Assembly (NCBI GenBank): GCA_049306095.1
Contig: JBAQPU010000003.1
Coordinates: forward strand, 1 to 64,000
Direction of reading: 5' to 3'
DNA: 64,000 nucleotides
Source of the DNA: UBA2336 sp049306095
GTDB taxonomy: Bacteria; Bacteroidota; Bacteroidia; Cytophagales; Cyclobacteriaceae
Every line of letters begins with the position of its first letter. Position 1 is the stretch's first letter. The position numbers and the translations under genes are program-made. Under the pieces are notes generated by a model that was not told the DNA's origin, searched no databases, and saw only the letters and a list, made by a program, of their open reading frames with translations. Below are positions 7,975-16,003 of this stretch, piece by piece.

Positions 7975-8769
7975 TTAGAATAATCGAAAACGCGGCTCCA
8001 TCCGAAAAACAAAACCTGCCCGAATCTCAACCATTTCTACAAAGCTGGTGTACACGTACCCAACATGGTGTTCATGCACTACCTGGGTTTGGGTATTCAA
8101 AAATTGCGCTGTTACATCCGTTTGCATATTGTTGTTGGTGTTATGACTGGGAGCATCGGTGTTCATATAATTCACCTTACCGCCCAGGGTTAAATTTGCC
8201 CCTAAGTTAAATAGGAAGCGGTTCGGTTCTTTCCTTTTAAAAACGCTGCTTAAATCCCAGTGAAACCCGGCTCCCCCGGAAAAAACATAAGTGCCGTCTT
8301 TCAGTAGTAGATCCGCGTCAACGGGCTCACAATGATCATTATCATCAGGATCATAAATGTTGAGGTTGGTTCGAAACCAAGAGTAGCCTCCTTTTACTGT
8401 CATATACGGCTGAATTTTTTTTCCTTCAATATCCGTTAGAAAGTATCTTCCTCCGATCATGAAGTTCAGGAATGAATTATCTACGATGATGTCCATCTTG
8501 GCTGTGCTGCCATCGCTGAAGGTATATTCCTGCCTGCTTTTGTCGTGCCCGTAAATGGTGTAGTTCAAATCCATGCCAAAGGCGAATCTGTTTTTGTTTT
8601 CCGGAGTGAAATATAAATCCATGGTAAACCCATTACCATACTTCACATTTTGTTTCATGGTAGCGATGGGCGCGGTGAACGTATACCCAAAGCCCATTTC
8701 GTAATGCTGAATTTGAGCCGAAACTGTTGAAGTCAGAATCAGAAATAGAAAGAGGATTCCGGTTTTCAT
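7975..8769 (-). CDS. Outer-membrane beta-barrel protein, PorT/OmpW-like size
   Basis: The 264-residue protein begins with a clear signal peptide (MKTGILFLFLILTSTVSAQ). It consists of alternating strands with many Tyr and Phe residues ('YTFTAPIATMKQNVKYGNGFTMDLYF', shortened here to its pattern), and ends in an aromatic strand (MEPRFRLF). Several 'GGRYFLT/GGAGFHWDL' turns fit a small eight- to ten-strand outer-membrane barrel. No enzyme motif is visible. It is divergent from the YkgJ-like gene with only 38 bp between starts, so both promoters lie within or next to the other's leader. Confidence 0.65.
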   Translation of the reverse strand: MKTGILFLFLILTSTVSAQIQHYEMGFGYTFTAPIATMKQNVKYGNGFTMDLYFTPENKNRFAFGMDLNYTIYGHDKSRQEYTFSDGSTAKMDIIVDNSFLNFMIGGRYFLTDIEGKKIQPYMTVKGGYSWFRTNLNIYDPDDNDHCEPVDADLLLKDGTYVFSGGAGFHWDLSSVFKRKEPNRFLFNLGANLTLGGKVNYMNTDAPSHNTNNNMQTDVTAQFLNTQTQVVHEHHVGYVYTSFVEMVEIRAGFVFRMEPRFRLF

Positions 8770-8807
8770 GTACGGAAGATACTAAAATTCAATCATATCT
8801 TTGTTGC

Positions 8808-9377
8808 ATGACAATGGAAGAAAGAGTCCTGGAAGTTGAATCTGTTTTTAGAGGATTGGATCAGGAAATCGGGTCATTCCAGTCGTGGTCTGGGCTGCAC
8901 TGCAAATTTGGTTGCGGTAAATGCTGTTTTAAACCGGATATTGAGGCTACCATACTGGAATTTCTGCCCTTTGCCTACTACCTGTATAAACATGATCTCG
9001 CATTGGAGTGGCTTGAGAAGTTGAAAGAAACGGACTCATCCATTTGCCTGATTTTAAATCCAACGCAGGCAGGAGCAGGGTTATGCACTGAATACCCATA
9101 CCGCGGATTGATTTGCAGGCTGTTCGGATATTCGGGTCGTACCAACAAATATGCCGAGCGCGAGCTGATCACGTGTCAAATCATTAAAACAGAACAATCA
9201 GAAGCCTATCAAAAGACCGTAGAAAAAATTGCCTCAGGCAATGCGTTACCCATGATGAATCAATTTTACATGCAGTTGCACGCTATTGACATAGACCTGA
9301 CCCGCGATTTTTATCCCATCAATATTGCTATACGAAAGGCGATAGAAACGGTTTTGCATTATTACGCGTACCGTTAG
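8808..9377 (+). CDS. YkgJ-family cysteine-cluster protein (putative Zn/Fe-S)
   Basis: The 189-residue product has the YkgJ/UPF0153 signature near its N-terminus, C32-x3-C36-x2-C39-C40 ('HCKFGCGKCC'). Two further cysteines follow in 'GLCTEYPYRGLICRLFG', the second conserved half of the family. These proteins are thought to bind zinc or an iron-sulphur cluster; their role is unknown. The start at 8808 (MTMEERVLEV) is preferred because the frame open from 8727 would overlap the signal-peptide region of the divergent gene. A TAnnTTTG-like box (TATCTTTG, 8796-8803) lies directly before the ATG, so the transcript could be nearly leaderless. I found no -33 box. Confidence 0.82.
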   Translation: MTMEERVLEVESVFRGLDQEIGSFQSWSGLHCKFGCGKCCFKPDIEATILEFLPFAYYLYKHDLALEWLEKLKETDSSICLILNPTQAGAGLCTEYPYRGLICRLFGYSGRTNKYAERELITCQIIKTEQSEAYQKTVEKIASGNALPMMNQFYMQLHAIDIDLTRDFYPINIAIRKAIETVLHYYAYR

Positions 9378-9404
9378 GAGTTAGATTGGAAACACTGATT
9401 TGAA

Positions 9405-9608
9405 TTACCAGATGACCTGTTGAACAGTAAGAACGGCCTTTTCAACAACCGCTTTTGTAGTTGGTTTGGAAACAGGGGGAATGAGCCTGCGCGATACATC
9501 ACCCGTCTCAGTTGAGGCTGGTTGAAGCCAAAAGGCCAGCAATATGATCAGGGCAACCACAATACCGGCCAGCAGGGTGTATTCTTTATGCGTGAGTTTT
9601 ACCTTCAT
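9405..9608 (-). CDS. Small single-pass membrane protein of unknown function
   Basis: The 67-residue frame has a short basic N-terminus (MKVKLTHKEYTLLAG), one transmembrane helix (IVVALIILLAFWL, residues about 16-29) and a Pro/Thr/Lys-containing tail. The topology suggests the tail is periplasmic. It is convergent with the YkgJ-like gene, with a 27-bp gap. I do not recognise a family. A good ATG and the membrane topology make it plausible, but there is no independent support. Confidence 0.45.
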   Translation of the reverse strand: MKVKLTHKEYTLLAGIVVALIILLAFWLQPASTETGDVSRRLIPPVSKPTTKAVVEKAVLTVQQVIW

Positions 9609-9815
9609 TGTCCATCGTTTTACGAAGGTCGTGCCAATTCATAAAAATGTACTTTTTAGTGTTGTTTCAGGTTTTTCCGGGTGGCATCTGTTCGCTTTTG
9701 AACAACTGCCTTATATTTTTCGTACAATCCGTTAAGCTCAGTTATCCAAAGGCATGAAGAAAACTTCAGAAATCCTTTGCTTAAATTTGTAGCCGTAGGC
9801 GCGATAATGTTACGA

Positions 9816-10352
9816 ATGATGAAAAGATTATTTTTTGGTGTTGCTTTTACGGTTTCGGTCTTGTTACTGACGGCTATGCGACCTTTTCCAACAGGAGAAG
9901 TAAAATGGATGACCTTTGAGGAAGCTGTTGAGAAATCAAAAACGGAAAAACGAAAGATTTTTATCGATGTGTATACCGATTGGTGCGGATGGTGTAAGGT
10001 AATGGATAAGAATACGTTTAGTGAAACACGTGTGGCTAAAATTTTGAACGAGGAATTTTACCCGGTAAAATTTAATGCCGAGCAACGTGAGAATGTAGTC
10101 TTTAATGGCACAACGTTTAAATTTGTTCCCTCCGGAAACAGTGGTGTTCATGAACTGGCAGCTGCTTTATTAAATAATAAACTGAGTTACCCTACGGTTG
10201 TTTTTCTGGATGAGGAATTTAGAATGATTCAACCGTTGCCCGGTTACCTGAAACCCGAAGAGTTTCACCCCATTGTTCAGTTTATTGGAGAAGATCACTA
10301 CAAAACGGTGAAATGGACCGACTGGCAAGCAACCTATAAGTCGCCTTATTAG
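9816..10352 (+). CDS. Secreted thioredoxin-like protein (WCGWCK)
   Basis: The protein of about 178 residues has a signal peptide (KRLFFGVAFTVSVLLLTAM) followed by a thioredoxin fold with the active site WCGWC, cysteines at about 57 and 60 from the chosen start. The context 'RKIFIDVYTDWCGWCKVMDK' is typical of the thioredoxin_7/DUF255-like periplasmic group. 'LSYPTVVFLDEE' carries the cis-proline. It probably acts as a periplasmic thiol reductase or isomerase. Starts at 9807, 9816 and 9819 are all possible; the open frame to 9777 begins with TTG and adds nothing. A TAAATTTG box at about 9782 could be the -7 element. Confidence 0.82.
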   Translation: MMKRLFFGVAFTVSVLLLTAMRPFPTGEVKWMTFEEAVEKSKTEKRKIFIDVYTDWCGWCKVMDKNTFSETRVAKILNEEFYPVKFNAEQRENVVFNGTTFKFVPSGNSGVHELAAALLNNKLSYPTVVFLDEEFRMIQPLPGYLKPEEFHPIVQFIGEDHYKTVKWTDWQATYKSPY

Positions 10353-10371
10353 GCTTCTCAAAAAATCACCT

Positions 10372-10407
10372 GAAAAATAAAAGCCACCCCGATGGTATCA
10401 GGGTGGC
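10372..10407 (-). terminator. Rho-independent terminator of the 42-residue membrane protein gene
   Basis: GCCACCC (10383-10389) pairs with GGGTGGC (10401-10407), with three further inner pairs. Read on the minus strand, the hairpin is followed by TTTTATTTTT. It lies about 27 bases beyond the stop of the small gene that ends at 10434. On the plus strand it has no T-run. Confidence 0.7.
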
Positions 10408-10433
10408 CTCAGTATCAATCATAGAAGAATGAC

Positions 10434-10562
10434 TTAATCCTTCTTTTGTTTTTTCATTGTTTTTAAATAGTCCGTATAGCCCAGAGCAGCAACGAAACCG
10501 ATAATCACTGCTACAATGGCGATAAAGAGGTTGGCACCGTCACCTATAAATTGCTGGAACAT
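10434..10562 (-). CDS. 42-residue single-pass membrane protein
   Basis: The frame encodes MFQQFIGDGANLFIAIVAVI, continuing through a helix to about residue 29, then GYTDYLKTMKKQKKD. That is one transmembrane helix with a short N-terminus and a strongly basic C-terminal tail, consistent with a cytoplasmic C-terminus. It is followed by a good rho-independent terminator, which supports it as a real gene. No family or partner is recognisable; small proteins of this kind often modulate a membrane complex. Confidence 0.55.
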   Translation of the reverse strand: MFQQFIGDGANLFIAIVAVIIGFVAALGYTDYLKTMKKQKKD

Positions 10563-10703
10563 ATCTTGTTTTTTTTATTGTGCCAAAGGTAATGATAGAA
10601 GCGGAAATCGCGAATGAATTTAGTGTAAAAGTTTAATGAGTTTATCCACAATGGGTTACCTCAAATTCTCAGTTTCTCTTGATGCCCTAACAGGCTGGTA
10701 CGG

Positions 10704-11852
10704 TCATTCAAGCAACTTTTTACGTTTGCCCATGTAGTAAAAGTTAACCGAAGCCAGAATTACCAGTACCACCAGTACCAATAGAATAATAAACAACCGG
10801 GTATTGCTAAGTTCTAACGTTTTAATTTCAGCTTCTTTTTTCAGGAGTTCATATTCCTTTTCTTTTTCCTGGATGTTTAAGGCCATTTCCATTTGGGCAA
10901 TGTTGCGGCTGCTCTCTTCACCATAAATTTTTTCACGAACGGAATCATACTTCAAGAGCATGGTATAGGCATTTTTCAAATCGCCTGCCCGAAAGAGATT
11001 TTCTGAGTTATTCTTTAATATCGAGGGAATAAAACTATAGGCTTGTAGTTCAAGGGCCAGTTTCTCAGCTTCATTCAGGTATTGTTGAGCTGGTTTCGGC
11101 TGCTTTGCCTTGGTGTAGGCAATGCCGATGTTGGTGATGGTGTTCAGCATGCCCAACCGGTTGTAACTGGTGCGTTCTATTTCAAGTGCCTTCTCATAAT
11201 GTTCAATGGCGCGTTGGTAATTTCCCTGACGGAAATACACATTGCCAATGTTATTCATAGGGTCTGAAAAAGGCTGACCAAGTTTGGAACTTATTTGATA
11301 GGCTTCCGAGAAATAGCGCATGGCTTTTTCGTACAATTGCAAATCAACATGGAGGTTGCCCAGGTTGTTTAACGAGCCTACAATTTTAGCCTCATCTTTC
11401 AGTTGGATAAATTGTTCATACGATTCTTCCAGGTACTTCATGGCCTGCCCGAAGTCACCCTTAATCGAATAAATATTGGCGATATTATTTTTAGTGGTGG
11501 CAATACCTTCTTTGTTGTCCAGTGATTCGTAGGTTTTAAGCGAAGTGATATAGTACTCCAGCGATTTATCCAGTGCACCCTGACTTTTGTAAGCAACTCC
11601 AAGGTTATTGTAAGAAGCTGCCATTCCTTTTTTATCACCAATTTCCGTAGCAAGATTCAGCGCTTCGCGCGTATAGCCAATGGCCTTCACAGGATCAGTC
11701 TGTAAGGTAGCCCTGAACAATTCGTTTAAAATCTTTACTTTGAATTCGTTTTTGGCAGTGTCAAGGGCGGTAAGCAAACTATCTTTTTGGGCTGTAGCCG
11801 AACCCAGTATTGTGGTTATCAGGAAACTAGAAAAGAAGATTCGCTTTATCAT
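10704..11852 (-). CDS. TPR-repeat protein with C-terminal transmembrane anchor
   Basis: The 382-residue protein has a signal peptide (MIKRIFFSSFLITTILGSATA) and then about six to seven tetratricopeptide repeats. Repeated 'AASYNNLGVAYKSQG', 'LNNLGNLHVDLQLYEKAMRY' and 'NIGNVYFRQGNYQRAIEHYE' units run from about 60 to 280. A charged coiled coil at about 315-350 leads to one transmembrane helix (LFIILLVLVVLVILASVNFYY) and a six-residue basic end. Bacteroidota have many TPR sensor proteins in which this helix is followed by a histidine kinase or LuxR domain; here the protein stops right after the helix. It may be a truncated sensor or a pure scaffold. Confidence 0.8.
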   Translation of the reverse strand: MIKRIFFSSFLITTILGSATAQKDSLLTALDTAKNEFKVKILNELFRATLQTDPVKAIGYTREALNLATEIGDKKGMAASYNNLGVAYKSQGALDKSLEYYITSLKTYESLDNKEGIATTKNNIANIYSIKGDFGQAMKYLEESYEQFIQLKDEAKIVGSLNNLGNLHVDLQLYEKAMRYFSEAYQISSKLGQPFSDPMNNIGNVYFRQGNYQRAIEHYEKALEIERTSYNRLGMLNTITNIGIAYTKAKQPKPAQQYLNEAEKLALELQAYSFIPSILKNNSENLFRAGDLKNAYTMLLKYDSVREKIYGEESSRNIAQMEMALNIQEKEKEYELLKKEAEIKTLELSNTRLFIILLVLVVLVILASVNFYYMGKRKKLLE

Positions 11853-11977
11853 TTTATCCAGCGTTTTTTCAAGGATTAAAGATAGTCCAAATTTACCGTA
11901 TCGGAACGATGCAATTTTATGAATCGTTTACTGGCGTAAATTTTATTTATATTAGGTAATCTTTGCTTTGAAATAGT

Positions 11978-12466
11978 ATGCAAAAAGCTATATACCCGAT
12001 TGTATTCCTGTTTTTATGTAGTTCAATTTTAATGGGTCAGACGCCCGATGAGGCCGCTGTAGGGGAAGTAATCAACAGGCTTTTCGTGGCCATGAACAAA
12101 GCCGACAGTGCAATGCTGAAGTCAGTTTTTGCTTCAGATGCCGGGTTGACTTCAGTTGTGAAAAATAAAGAAGGCAATACTATTCTAGAAAAAGAAAGCA
12201 TTCAGGAGTTTGCAAGCGCAGTGAGTAAACAAACAGCAGGTGCCCTTACGGAAGAAATTTGGAATTTAAAGATTCAGATCGATGGGGATTTTGCACAAGC
12301 CTGGTGCGATTACGGATTTTATTTTAATAACAAATTCAGCCATTGTGGTGTTGATGCATTTCAGTTGTATCGGACAAAAGAGGGGTGGAAAATTTTCCAG
12401 TTAGCGGATACCCGAAGAAAGGAAGGCTGTGTCATTCCGGAAGCGATTCAACAGAAATATCAATAG
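11978..12466 (+). CDS. Secreted NTF2-like (SnoaL/DUF4440-type) protein
   Basis: The 162-residue protein has a signal peptide (MQKAIYPIVFLFLCSSILMGQ). It then has an NTF2-like cone fold: helix 'VGEVINRLFVAMNKADSAML', 'FASDAGL', and the C-terminal strands 'DFAQAWCDYGFYFNN' and 'GVDAFQLYRTKEGWKIFQLA'. Members include binding proteins and ketosteroid-isomerase-like enzymes; no catalytic residues can be assigned. Its stop is six bases before the next gene, the histidine phosphatase, so the two are very likely one operon. Confidence 0.8.
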   Translation: MQKAIYPIVFLFLCSSILMGQTPDEAAVGEVINRLFVAMNKADSAMLKSVFASDAGLTSVVKNKEGNTILEKESIQEFASAVSKQTAGALTEEIWNLKIQIDGDFAQAWCDYGFYFNNKFSHCGVDAFQLYRTKEGWKIFQLADTRRKEGCVIPEAIQQKYQ

Positions 12467-12472
12467 CGCTAT

Positions 12473-12970
12473 ATGAAAAAATTACTGATTGCTTCGTTGC
12501 TGACGTTGATTGGCAGCGTATTGCTGGCACAGGAAAATATCATCACCACGTTTATTCTCGTGCGCCATGCTGAAAAAGACCTGACCCAGAGTACCAATGA
12601 TCCTGATTTATCAAAAGAAGGAAGTGCGCGGGCGGTTAAATTAAATGAACTTCTTGGAAAGACTGATATTCATGCCATTTACAGCACGGCCTATAAGCGA
12701 ACGCAGCAAACAGTGGCCCTTGTGGCAGCCGAAAAAGGATTGACGATCCAAACCTACCAGGCTAAAGAAGAAGTTGACAAGATGATACAAGAACATGCCG
12801 GAGGAACAATTCTACTGAGTGGCCACTCGAATACGATTCCTGTTATTTTAAATTTCCTGATAGGAGAGGAGAAGTATAAAATGTTTGACGACCTTGATTT
12901 TGGAAACGTAATTGTGGTTTCGTTTGTCAGTCGGGGTAAAAATGCAAAGGTTACGTGGCTTCGGTATTGA
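12473..12970 (+). CDS. Secreted histidine phosphatase-family protein
   Basis: The 165-residue protein has a signal peptide (MKKLLIASLLTLIGSVLLAQ) followed by the phosphoglycerate-mutase-like core: 'LVRHAEKD' with the catalytic RHA/RHG histidine near residue 31, 'YSTAYKRTQQT' and the second histidine in 'LLSGHSNTIP' near 118. It probably hydrolyses phosphoesters in the periplasm. It lies six bases after the NTF2-like gene. Its stop codon abuts the stop of the convergent yebC gene with no spacer. Confidence 0.85.
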   Translation: MKKLLIASLLTLIGSVLLAQENIITTFILVRHAEKDLTQSTNDPDLSKEGSARAVKLNELLGKTDIHAIYSTAYKRTQQTVALVAAEKGLTIQTYQAKEEVDKMIQEHAGGTILLSGHSNTIPVILNFLIGEEKYKMFDDLDFGNVIVVSFVSRGKNAKVTWLRY

Positions 12971-13678
12971 TTACGCCAGGTTGTGAAAAACATTTTGTAC
13001 GTCATCATCCGCCTCCAATGTTTCAACCAATTTCAGCACTTCGTCCTGCTGTTCTTCTGAAAGTTCTTTGGTGGTGGTAGGAATGTACTGCAATTCCGAA
13101 CTTTTAGCTTCCATTCCTTTTGCTTCCAGAAATTTTGCCATTTGTCCGAAGTCGGTAAACTTGGTATACACAATTATTTCTTCATCTCCTTTTTCAATAT
13201 CTTCTGCACCGGCATCGATCAGGTCAAGTTCCTGTTTATCCAGGTTAATTCTTTCAGGAGCAAACCTGAATACGCCTTTATGCTCGAACATAAACGAAAC
13301 AGAACCTGAATTTCCCATGCTCCCGTCATTCTTGGAAAAATGCAGGCGCACATTGGCAACCGTGCGCGTGGGGTTGTCGGTAGCACACACCACCAATACC
13401 GGCACGCCATGAGGGGCGTACCCTTCATAAACCACTTCCTGGTAATCTTTTTCTTCTTTGGATGACGCTCGTTTAATAGCAGATTCAACGCGGTCTTTCG
13501 GCATGTTCACACCCTTCGCATTTTGAATGGCCATCCGAAGTTTTGGATTATTGTCGGGGTTAGGGCCTCCTTGCTTTACGGCAATGGCAATGTCTTTTCC
13601 GATGCGCGTAAAGGCCTTAGCCATTTTGTCGAAACGCGCGAACATTTTGTGTTTCCGTTTTTCAAAAATCCGACCCAT
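12971..13678 (-). CDS. yebC: YebC/PmpR (TACO1) family protein
   Basis: The 235-residue product is full length and matches the YebC family along its whole length: 'GRIFEKRKHKMFARFDKMAK' at the start, 'GGPNPDNNPKLRMAIQNAK' near 37, 'MPKDRVESAIKRA' near 60, 'YEGYAPHGVPVLVVCATDN' near 85 and 'NSGSVSFMF' near 121. The family was described as a transcriptional regulator. The mitochondrial homologue TACO1 and recent bacterial work link it to translation of proline-rich stretches. It follows menE on the same strand with 46 bp between, possibly as the last gene of that transcript. Confidence 0.93.
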   Translation of the reverse strand: MGRIFEKRKHKMFARFDKMAKAFTRIGKDIAIAVKQGGPNPDNNPKLRMAIQNAKGVNMPKDRVESAIKRASSKEEKDYQEVVYEGYAPHGVPVLVVCATDNPTRTVANVRLHFSKNDGSMGNSGSVSFMFEHKGVFRFAPERINLDKQELDLIDAGAEDIEKGDEEIIVYTKFTDFGQMAKFLEAKGMEAKSSELQYIPTTTKELSEEQQDEVLKLVETLEADDDVQNVFHNLA

Positions 13679-13724
13679 GATATTTTGGTTTGAGGTGCAA
13701 AAATAATCGGATTATGGAAATATG

Positions 13725-14789
13725 CTATTGGCCGATAGCTAATGACCTGGTTTTTTGCCGGTTGATTTTTCCCGTTTCCGTGCGGATAAATGCTTTCATG
13801 CAAATCACCTCTTTAGGGATTTCATAAGGGTGCAAATTTTTTATTAGTGGAAGAAAATCCATACCTGTTGTTTCCCCCTCGATGATCAATACCAGCTTTT
13901 CTCCCAGTCGTTCATCCGGAAAGGCACTTACAAAAAAGGATTGGTTGGGAAGAAACTTCTCAATGACCTTCTCAACCTTCTCGGGAGAAATTTTAAAACC
14001 ACCGCTGTTGATGATGTTATCGTAGCGACCGATCCACCGAAATTTCCCAGGCCCTGCTACTTCAACCAGGTCATTGGTAATAATTTTTTCTGATGATTCA
14101 GGCAGACGAATCGTCAAGCAATTTCGCTTGTCGGTTTCAATGGTAATTCCAGGCATAACAGTAAAGAGATCTGTAGCCTGTAAACCACTCAGGCGTTGTA
14201 GCCCAATATGAGAGACTGTTTCGGTCATGCCATACGTGGCATAAATCGCACACGTAAGGTTGCTTAATTGTTTTTGCAGGCTGTTGCTCACCGAGGCCCC
14301 ACCCACAATAACGGCCTTTATTTGGTTAAGCTTTTTTGTGGAATCCGGATTTTTAATGATTTCCTGAAGTTGCAAGGGAACAAGTGCTGCGAAATGGACG
14401 GGCGTCTGGATATTCTGGAGAGGGTCGGCAGCAGGTTCTACAGCTATTATTTTCATATTGCTTTCCAGTGCCCGCACCAGCATCATTTTTCCGGCAATGT
14501 ATTTTGTATCGAGGCATACCAGTGCGGTATCATTTTTCATTAACCCTAATGCTGAGATAGTTCGAAGGGCGCTTTGCTGAAGCTGATTTCTGGTTAGGGT
14601 AATTTCTTTTGGTGCACCTGTTGAGCCGCTTGTGGTGAGGGTAAACTCATCTTTTTTTTGAAGCCAGCATTGAATCAATGAAAAAGTTTCTGCTTCAAAA
14701 GCAGTGCGTGCTGTTGCTTTTGATTCTACAATATCGGTAACGGATACGGCCCTTTGGTTGAGAAGAATATCTGAAAACAGATAAGACAT
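13725..14789 (-). CDS. menE: o-Succinylbenzoate-CoA ligase (MenE)
   Basis: The 354-residue protein is an acyl-adenylating (ANL) enzyme: P-loop 'TTSGSTGAPKEI' near residue 52, 'YATYGMTETVSHIGL' near 188, 'RYDNIINSGGFKI' near 257 and the C-terminal lysine in 'ETGKINRQK'. It activates o-succinylbenzoate as its CoA thioester for menaquinone synthesis. The protein is shorter than E. coli MenE (about 450 residues) because the N-terminal domain is reduced, which seems usual in this phylum. It lies 8 bp after the TerB-like gene in the men operon, and that context, not sequence alone, gives the substrate. Confidence 0.88.
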   Translation of the reverse strand: MSYLFSDILLNQRAVSVTDIVESKATARTAFEAETFSLIQCWLQKKDEFTLTTSGSTGAPKEITLTRNQLQQSALRTISALGLMKNDTALVCLDTKYIAGKMMLVRALESNMKIIAVEPAADPLQNIQTPVHFAALVPLQLQEIIKNPDSTKKLNQIKAVIVGGASVSNSLQKQLSNLTCAIYATYGMTETVSHIGLQRLSGLQATDLFTVMPGITIETDKRNCLTIRLPESSEKIITNDLVEVAGPGKFRWIGRYDNIINSGGFKISPEKVEKVIEKFLPNQSFFVSAFPDERLGEKLVLIIEGETTGMDFLPLIKNLHPYEIPKEVICMKAFIRTETGKINRQKTRSLAIGQ

Positions 14790-14797
14790 GGAGGTTG

Positions 14798-15166
14798 TTA
14801 CATTTCCCGCAGGTCCTGTTTAAAGCGGTCAATTACAAATTTTTCTTTTTCACTAAATCCGCCACAGGTTTCGGCAACCTGCGTGAATACGCGAAGAGCT
14901 TTTTCCTTTAGCTCGGGAGTGAGGTGGTTTTTATACTTCTTGAAATTATTGATCGCTTCGTTGTATGCTTCATTGATGGACGGCTGGGTAACTTCATCGA
15001 GCAGATCGAACCTGCTTTGTGCTACCCATGATTCGTAGTCAAGCTCGGTTTCAATAATTTTGTTAAAAGCTATACGCTCTTCCGAACTTAATCCTTTGTC
15101 TGACTGCGCCACTACGTATGCGATTTCTGCAATAGCCCGATAGATTTCCCGTTTTTGAATATCCAT
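14798..15166 (-). CDS. TerB-like small helical protein inside the men operon
   Basis: The 122-residue protein is all-helical and acidic: 'IYRAIAEIAYVVAQSDKGLS', then 'EERIAFNKIIETEL', and at the end 'CGGFSEKEKFVIDRFKQDL'. The pattern of a helix, an acidic D-x-G-x-(S)-x-E-E turn and another helix, twice, resembles TerB/DjlA-type tellurite-resistance domains, which can bind metal. It has no known place in menaquinone synthesis, yet it sits between menB and menE with gaps of 12 and 8 bp, so it is co-transcribed. The family assignment is tentative. Confidence 0.6.
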   Translation of the reverse strand: MDIQKREIYRAIAEIAYVVAQSDKGLSSEERIAFNKIIETELDYESWVAQSRFDLLDEVTQPSINEAYNEAINNFKKYKNHLTPELKEKALRVFTQVAETCGGFSEKEKFVIDRFKQDLREM

Positions 15167-15178
15167 AGTATTGTAAAC

Positions 15179-16003
15179 TCAGGGGAATTTAGGAAACTTC
15201 GACCAATCGGGGGTACGTTTTTCCATAAATGCATTCTTTCCTTCTTTGGCTTCCTCACTTAAGTAATAAAGCAAGGTGGCATTGCCGGCAAGTTCCTGAA
15301 TACCCGCCTGCCCATCAAGTTCGGCATTAAACGATGACTTGAGCATGCGAATTGCCAGTGGGCTCTTCGCAATGATTTTGCGGCACCATTCAACCGTAGT
15401 TTCTTCCAATTTATCTAACGGCACTACTTTGTTTACCAGACCCATATCCAGGGCATCGTTGGCATCGTATTGATCGCACAGGTACCAGATTTCACGTGCC
15501 TTCTTTTGTCCGACAATGCGGGCGAGGTAAGAGGCACCAAACCCTCCGTCAAAACTTCCCACTTTTGGTCCTGTTTGGCCAAAGCGCGCATTTTCGGCAG
15601 CAATGGTTAAGTCGCACACAACATGCAGTACATGCCCTCCGCCAATTGCCCATCCGGCAACGGAAGCAATCACCGGTTTTGGAATCGTGCGGATCATCCG
15701 CTGAAGATCAAGAACATTGAGGCGGGGAACGGTGTCCTGGCCAACGTATCCGCCATGACCACGAACACTCTGGTCGCCACCGCTGCAAAATGCCTTTCCG
15801 CCTTCTCCGGTAAGAATGATCACCCGAACCTCTTCATCATCGCGGCAAATAGTAACAGCGTCAATCATTTCCTGAACCGTAAGCGGTGTAAAGGCATTAT
15901 GAACTTGAGGCCTGTTAATGCTGATGCGCGCGATGCCTTCAAACTTATGGAATATGATTTCCTTGTACTCTTTAACTGTTTTCCACGGGTATTTATAACT
16001 CAT
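15179..16003 (-). CDS. menB: 1,4-Dihydroxy-2-naphthoyl-CoA synthase (MenB)
   Basis: The 274-residue crotonase-fold enzyme cyclises o-succinylbenzoyl-CoA to 1,4-dihydroxy-2-naphthoyl-CoA. It carries 'FCSGGDQSVRGHGGYVG' near 72, which is diagnostic of MenB, the oxyanion loop 'AIGGGHVLHVVCDLTIA' near 117, and 'FGQTGPKVGSFDGGFGASYL' near 141. The C-terminal 'KRTPDWSKFPKFP' is also typical of MenB. Its start codon lies inside the 3' end of menD (an 11-base overlap), which indicates translational coupling. Confidence 0.96.
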   Translation of the reverse strand: MSYKYPWKTVKEYKEIIFHKFEGIARISINRPQVHNAFTPLTVQEMIDAVTICRDDEEVRVIILTGEGGKAFCSGGDQSVRGHGGYVGQDTVPRLNVLDLQRMIRTIPKPVIASVAGWAIGGGHVLHVVCDLTIAAENARFGQTGPKVGSFDGGFGASYLARIVGQKKAREIWYLCDQYDANDALDMGLVNKVVPLDKLEETTVEWCRKIIAKSPLAIRMLKSSFNAELDGQAGIQELAGNATLLYYLSEEAKEGKNAFMEKRTPDWSKFPKFP

